This document shows positions 59,193-64,000 of a stretch of 64,000 nt of DNA, piece by piece (position 1 is the stretch's first letter; every line of letters begins with the position of its first letter). Position numbers and translations under genes: made by a program. Below the pieces are notes generated by a model. That model was not told the origin of the DNA. It made no database searches and worked only from the letters and a program-made list of their open reading frames with translations. Location of the stretch: contig OZ038465.1 of assembly GCA_964036295.1 (NCBI GenBank), positions 633,615 through 697,614 on the forward strand, read 5' to 3'. Origin of the DNA: Plumapathes pennacea. Its lineage: Eukaryota; Cnidaria; Anthozoa; Antipatharia; Myriopathidae.

Positions 59193-60436
59193 CTTCGCTT
59201 CACTACTTATGTGTTTTCTTTTCTTAACTCAATACGTTTCTTCTATCAGGCTTTCGAGTATTCGTGCTCTGTAACAAATATAAAATTGAAAGCGAGGAAT
59301 GTCACACGACAGATGTTTACAATATTATTGCGCTTTTGTTCACAGTGTGTTCAGTCCATTTGTGACTGCAAACTCAATCCTCAGAATTATTTCGGTGTAT
59401 TTTTCATTTCTGGTATTTAATGAACATTGCGAAACAAAGACTACATGATCGAATGAAAGAAACACTTCAACAGGCAATGTACGATACGCAGAAGAATTTT
59501 ATGAGGCAACAGATGTCATGTACAGAGTAAGGCATAAAGCGTCATTGTTTTACGGTTAAAGCTCACCGTAGCTTTGGTTTCTGTTTTCGCCCTGTTATCT
59601 TCCCAAAAGTATTTCGTGTCGCCACAGAAAGTTTCGTTGGGACTAAATACTTATCGGCGACAGAGATATTTGCAATACCCCAGAAGTACCATCAAACATT
59701 TGTTTACGGCTATTCTCAAAGCTTGTGCGGTGAACGCGAGCCAAAATCTTTTCCTAAAATCCAGTTTATCCATGCCTATTCCACAGAGCCAAATGGCGTT
59801 GAATTTGAATGGGATGCAGTTTACTTTTTCGCTTCACTACTTATATGTTTTCTTTTATTAACTCAATACGTTTCTTTCTATCAGGCTTTCGAGTATTCGT
59901 GCTCTGTAACAAATATAAAATTGAAAGCGAGGAATGTCACACGACAGATGTTTACAATATTATTGCGCTTTTGTTCACAGTGTGTTCAGTCCATTTGTGA
60001 CTGCAAACTCAATCCTCAGAATTATTTCGGTGTATTTTTCATTTCTGGTATTCACTGACCATTGCGAAACAAAGGCTACATGATCGAATGAAAGAAACAC
60101 TTCAACAGGCAATGTACGATACGCAGAAGAATTTTATGAGGCAACAGATGTCATGTACAGAGTAAAGCATAAAGCGTCATTGTTTTACGGCTAAAGCTCA
60201 CCGTAGCTTTGGTTTCTGCTTTCGCCCTGTTATCTTCCCAAAAGTATTTCGTATCGCCACAGAAAGTTTCGTCGGGACTAAATATTTATCGGCGACAGCG
60301 GTACCATCAAATATTTGTTTACGGCTATTCTCAAAGCTTCCGCGGTGAACGCGAGCCAAAATCGTTCCCGAAAATCCAGTTTATCCGTGCCTATTCCACA
60401 GAGCCAAATGGTGTTGAGTTTGGATGGGATGCAGTT
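59193..60436 (+). repeat. Two tandem units of about 635 bp with a coding-like frame
   Basis: TTCGCTTCACTACTTAT starts at 59193 and 59828. The units are about 97% alike; the second lacks about 25 bp near 60300. Within unit 1 an open frame runs PVIFPKVFRVATESFVGTKY, KYHQTFVYGYSQS, FPKIQFIHAYSTEPNGVEFE, and continues across the junction into unit 2 to 60058 with a hydrophobic stretch. A separate frame includes MNIAKQRLHDRMKETLQQAM (59420-59523). I recognise no family; this may be a decayed gene or a transposon part. Confidence 0.5.
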
Positions 60437-60720
60437 AACTTTTACACACAAGTAACGAGCAATTCAGTGGCCACATCTCGAGTTGTTTAGCGAAGTCAAT
60501 TACGTCATCGCCCAGCACGTGATAATATGAACCAATCACCGTGTGCTGATCCTCGACCCACAAAAAGGAAAAAAAAAAAATAAAAATCTCCATTCTTAAG
60601 CTCTCGTGGGCCCCAGGCCCCCGCGAGCAAAAAGCAGTTCCAGAAAGCACTAAAAAGCTTCACAGTTTCCGCGCCGTTATTTTCGCTGCGAAAGGAAATA
60701 TTTGAAGGATAATAAAGACA

Positions 60721-60895
60721 ATAAACTACTTTTGGCTTCGGAAATATGCACAAATAATTGTCCTTGGACATTATCTGTTCCTTGAGGCTCACAGTTGCCC
60801 TCGAGCTTCGCTCTCGGGCAACTGTTCGCTTCTCGGAACAGATAATATCCTCGGACAATTATCCGTGCATATTTCCTCGCCAAAAGTAGTTTATT
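60721..60895. mobile_element. 175-bp hairpin element (copy 2)
   Basis: Termini ATAAACTACTTTTGGC and GCCAAAAGTAGTTTAT are perfect inverses. Arms include GGACATTATCTGTTCC and GGAACAGATAATATCC, and the loop contains GCCCTCGAGCTTCGCTC. It belongs to the family at 48523-48697. Confidence 0.9.
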
Positions 60896-60903
60896 GTTTA
60901 TAT

Positions 60904-60906
60904 ACA

Positions 60907-60944
<38 letters not shown>
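60904..60944. repeat. (TA)n microsatellite
   Basis: About 35 bp of TA repeat directly follow the hairpin element. Confidence 0.95.
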
Positions 60945-60949
<5 letters not shown>

Positions 60950-61248
60950 ATAAAACATCAAGCGTGCACAAAAACTTCAATATAAACAATTGCATGTTAA
61001 TAAGGCCCATACTGAAAACTCTTATATTATGCCATGGTTTTTAAGCCAATTGTGTTGGGTGATAATTGATATTTTGTTATTACAGCTGTCGCCTTAAAGT
61101 CGGCCTTTCTGTAACTCCTTGGGCATAACTTTGTTTTGTATCAGTTTGCTCTTTTTTTGCTATAAAGTGATTAACTCTTTCCAGCCTCCGGAAAGGAGTC
61201 CATGTTGAAGTTGTGACCGGAGAATATCGAACTTATTTTATAGTTTTA

Positions 61249-61740
61249 CGTCCCATACGACTTCACTCTCCTACAAACAGTTGGCACAAGGGCCTAATAC
61301 CCGACAAAAACGACACAATATCCCCTCATGAGAATAGCGCGGTTGCTTCGACGGACAAACCCCAAATGATGGTCACTAGTTCGGCAGACCCTTCAGAGCG
61401 CCCTTCCCTATATCACCCGTGTCACTTCTGTTCTTGTATTAACGTTTTTACAGCCTACACTCGCTCATCCGCCGCCGCCACTTATTTCTAATCAACCCGC
61501 TTTAATTCATATTTCTCATTAGTAATTCATGCTAACTTTCCGCCACACCACACTCTCCCTCTGTTTTTTTCACTCATTACTACTTCTCACTCTCTCGTCC
61601 CATACAACTTCCTTCTCCTACAAACAGTTGGCACAAGGGCAAATACCCGACAAAAACAACACAATATCCAGTCCCATACAACTTCACTTTCCAACAAACA
61701 ATTGGCACAAGGGTTTAATACCCGACAAAAACAACCCTTC
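61249..61740 (+). repeat. Three copies of a 65-70 bp repeat
   Basis: Copies at about 61249, 61598 and 61661 share CCCATAC-ACTTC, ACAAACA-TTGGCACAAGGG and ATACCCGACAAAAAC. The last two are adjacent. Frames at 61213-61491 and 61529-61786 translate them and are not convincing genes. Confidence 0.7.
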
Positions 61741-61789
61741 TGTTGCACAAACGGTTGAATTACAGCATTTAAAGTTTAACCAATAAGAG

Positions 61790-62838
61790 ACCAATTCTGT
61801 CCAGTTCTTGCGCAAATTTTGATGAGGTATTCGCAGTTCGTGAATAATTTAACACTGAACTGTCATTCACTTCGGGAATAAGTGATTTTCAGGATCTAGT
61901 TAAGCTAAAACCACTCGTCGTTCGGTCAAGAACACATGTCTCTCCACTTTATATCGTGTAGTATTACTGTTCAAGTGAAACTTCGTTAACTGTAAGTATA
62001 TCGATGTTCTTTCACTCGAACTATGCATCACACATGATTTGAGGCGGTTTGCCCACGGACGGAACCAGTCATAAGAAAGCACATTAAACGGCAACGATTT
62101 TAAAATAGAGGTTCCTACACTAACATTCGTTGGGATCATTCTTTATTCATGTAAATACAATCTGTCTTCTGTATGAATGCTCTATGTTGTATATTATTGA
62201 TATTATATAGTCTGCAGTCACGGTGGTTTCGATATTTGGAAAAGATATTTTCTATTGTCCGCGTGTCTAAAACTAGTTTCTTGTGGACATTCAGAGGCGC
62301 TTCTGACGCTTAAATTCGTGACAGTTGATTTACGCGTTTTTTCAGTTTTTCAGGTGCTATAGCAGCTGCTACTTTGTAAGTTTGTGAATGATATATCACT
62401 GGGTAAATAATTGTCAATTAATGCAATGCGAATAGATAGACTCCGGTTGATCGGTCATAAAAAGACACTAACTCCCTTTGTGAAATATATTATACTGACA
62501 CTAAAAAGAGCCAAACGCAGCGTAAAAACAATTAATACCCAGTAAAAAACTAAGATAAGTTTGAGGAGACAAGAGCAAAACACTTCAATTGGATTCACGA
62601 ATCAAACAAATTAGAATTCAACAAAATTTACATCAACAGAATGGGTGTGCAAGGCATGATGGTTACGCACTTTGAATTAGCTCTCACAGTGTTGAGGCTC
62701 GACAAGGATCGCGTGCTTCAAACACAACATATTTAGCTCTCTTCACGAATCATTCTCGTCTTAAGGTACAAATTACCAACTCAACTTGAGGTTTACATCA
62801 CTATAATTGATGATTTGACCACATTTTAGAATAAGGAC
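61790..62838. other. Intergenic stretch, nothing recognised
   Basis: About 1 kb without a credible frame, RNA gene or clear repeat. Confidence 0.4.
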
Positions 62839-62842
62839 TTAA

Positions 62843-63363
62843 AGTGCCTATAAGCCTTCAGACGTTACGTTTTTATATGAAAGTAGGAGGTAATCTAAAT
62901 AACTTATAGCCAAAGAAACTCCGCTCCGAAGCGTTTTTATATATTTTTCCGCCCGGCAAACATGCGATTTTGACCGCCATTTTGAATCTGACCGCACAAA
63001 GTTTTTCGATCGAGAGCCTGGGTTATGACGTCAGAGGAGGGATTCGTTTCTTGTCAAACAAAACTTTCACACAGATTTTGCAGTTGGCGAGGTGAGAATT
63101 ATGCCTCATAGATGTGTTGTCGAGAAAAACGTAACCAAGGGAAAAAACAACTAAGGCAAAGAGACGCCAAAGCGATGCCAGTCCCTTCTCTGACGTCACA
63201 GACCCAGTCTCCCATGTCGCTCGGTCAAGATTTCGGAATTCTGAATTCAACCGCGTGAAAAAAGTATAAGAACGCTTCGGAACGGAGTTTCTTTGAGTAT
63301 AAGTTGCTTAGATCACTTTCTACTTTCATATAAAAACGTAACGTCTGAAGGCTTATAGGCACT
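62843..63363. mobile_element. 521-bp MITE with TTAA target duplication
   Basis: Ends AGTGCCTATAAGCCTTCAGA and TCTGAAGGCTTATAGGCACT are perfect inverses, with TTAA on both sides (62839-62842 and 63364-63367). TIRs extend about 100 bp, imperfectly (AACTCCGCTCCGAAGCGTTT against AACGCTTCGGAACGGAGTTT). TTAA targets are typical of piggyBac and Kolobok families. No protein is encoded. Confidence 0.9.
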
Positions 63364-63369
63364 TTAAAT

Positions 63370-64000
63370 AATTTGCCCTTGTTTTTTTTTTTTTCAATCG
63401 GAAATTGAAATTGTGCCGTTCATATATTCTGAACAAACAAATTAGAATTCTAGATATATTTTAATACAAATTAGGTGGTACTAGAGGCTATTTTTGACGA
63501 ATTTTGACATTTTTTGTTATTTATTTAGACATGGAATCACAAGTAATATGTACAATTAAATGCCAGATTTTGAAGCGTCTATGTCCGTAGATTTGAAAAA
63601 AAATTTTTTTGAGACCAGAGGGTGAGAAAATCTGTAACATGATCCCTCTAATTGGACGGTCCAATAATACGCTCGCGCACATGTAAATCGAGCTGTAGTC
63701 GTCCGCTTTTTTTCTTTCGAACTAACATTTGGAGGACTTATTCCTTTGACAAAGGGAACATTTTATCCTCTGTCTGCTCCTGTCCGACCTTTCTTTCGAA
63801 TATGTGGCATTTTTTATGATTTGAAATTTTGAACTGAAATAACATGAGAACATTGTGTCGGACAGAAGCGGACAGAAGCTATGTTGTTTATCACACACTT
63901 TTGTGCAATCGAGCGAAAACTCAACGAGGTGGCTCGACGCTATTTGATACTATGAAGGCTGCACTTTCTTTATTTCTGGAATATTCGGCGAAAACAGAGT
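63370..64000. other. Window end, nothing recognised
   Basis: AT-rich sequence with poly-T and poly-A runs; no supportable gene. A GTCGGACAGAAGCGGACAGA stretch near 63858 is only a short repeat. Confidence 0.4.

Larger units (their letters stand above)
58648..60895. repeat. Inverted copy of 48523-48968, split by a 1.77-kb insertion
   Basis: 58648-58856 is the inverse of about 48968-48800 (AATATTTCCTCCCGCGCGTG is shared), and 60627-60895 is the inverse of about 48800-48523. The sequence between (about 58857-60626) is absent from the 48.8-kb copy, so it is probably inserted. No clear terminal repeats or target duplication were found for the insert. Confidence 0.75.

Overview
This window is animal nuclear DNA. 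It has intron-rich genes with GT-AG splice sites, single-domain eukaryotic proteins (MANF, Mediator MED20, roadblock dynein light chain), class A GPCRs, a homeobox gene, many small DNA transposons and hairpin repeats, and simple-sequence tracts. Protein style and gene content suggest an anthozoan cnidarian (coral or sea anemone). That is inference; no search was run.

The left part (0-26 kb) is gene dense. It holds the first exon of a proton/myo-inositol-type sugar transporter (minus) with a Harbinger-like element next to its donor. A 13-exon quinone-oxidoreductase-like gene (minus) follows, with a 14-nt microexon and a two-exon fucosyltransferase-like gene nested in its largest intron. Next come a three-exon PRD-like homeobox gene (plus), an unrecognised eight-exon coiled-coil gene (minus) that shares a divergent promoter region with MANF (plus), then MED20 (plus) and an intronless DYNLRB (minus). 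For the multi-exon genes the listed exon lengths add up to open frames of 358, 415, 188, 485 (5'-incomplete), 172 and 205 aa.

The right part (27-61 kb) is an expanding class A GPCR cluster full of repeats. It has one minus-strand receptor (about 29 kb), two almost identical plus-strand receptors (40-47 kb and 52.6-57.7 kb) in a direct segmental duplication, and between them a fourth receptor broken by one TGA codon (49-50 kb). Comparing the duplicate units shows which mobile elements arrived later: a 4.35-kb foldback just upstream of the first receptor (with another element, flanked by a perfect 9-bp target duplication, nested in it), a 669-bp TAA-flanked element, and a 759-bp insertion. Each has an empty site in the second unit. 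The two young receptors differ mostly in the predicted extracellular loops.

The end (61-64 kb) holds short repeats and a TTAA-flanked MITE, with no gene I can support. Splice sites and exon joins were read by eye from consensus, frame and family knowledge, without transcript support.
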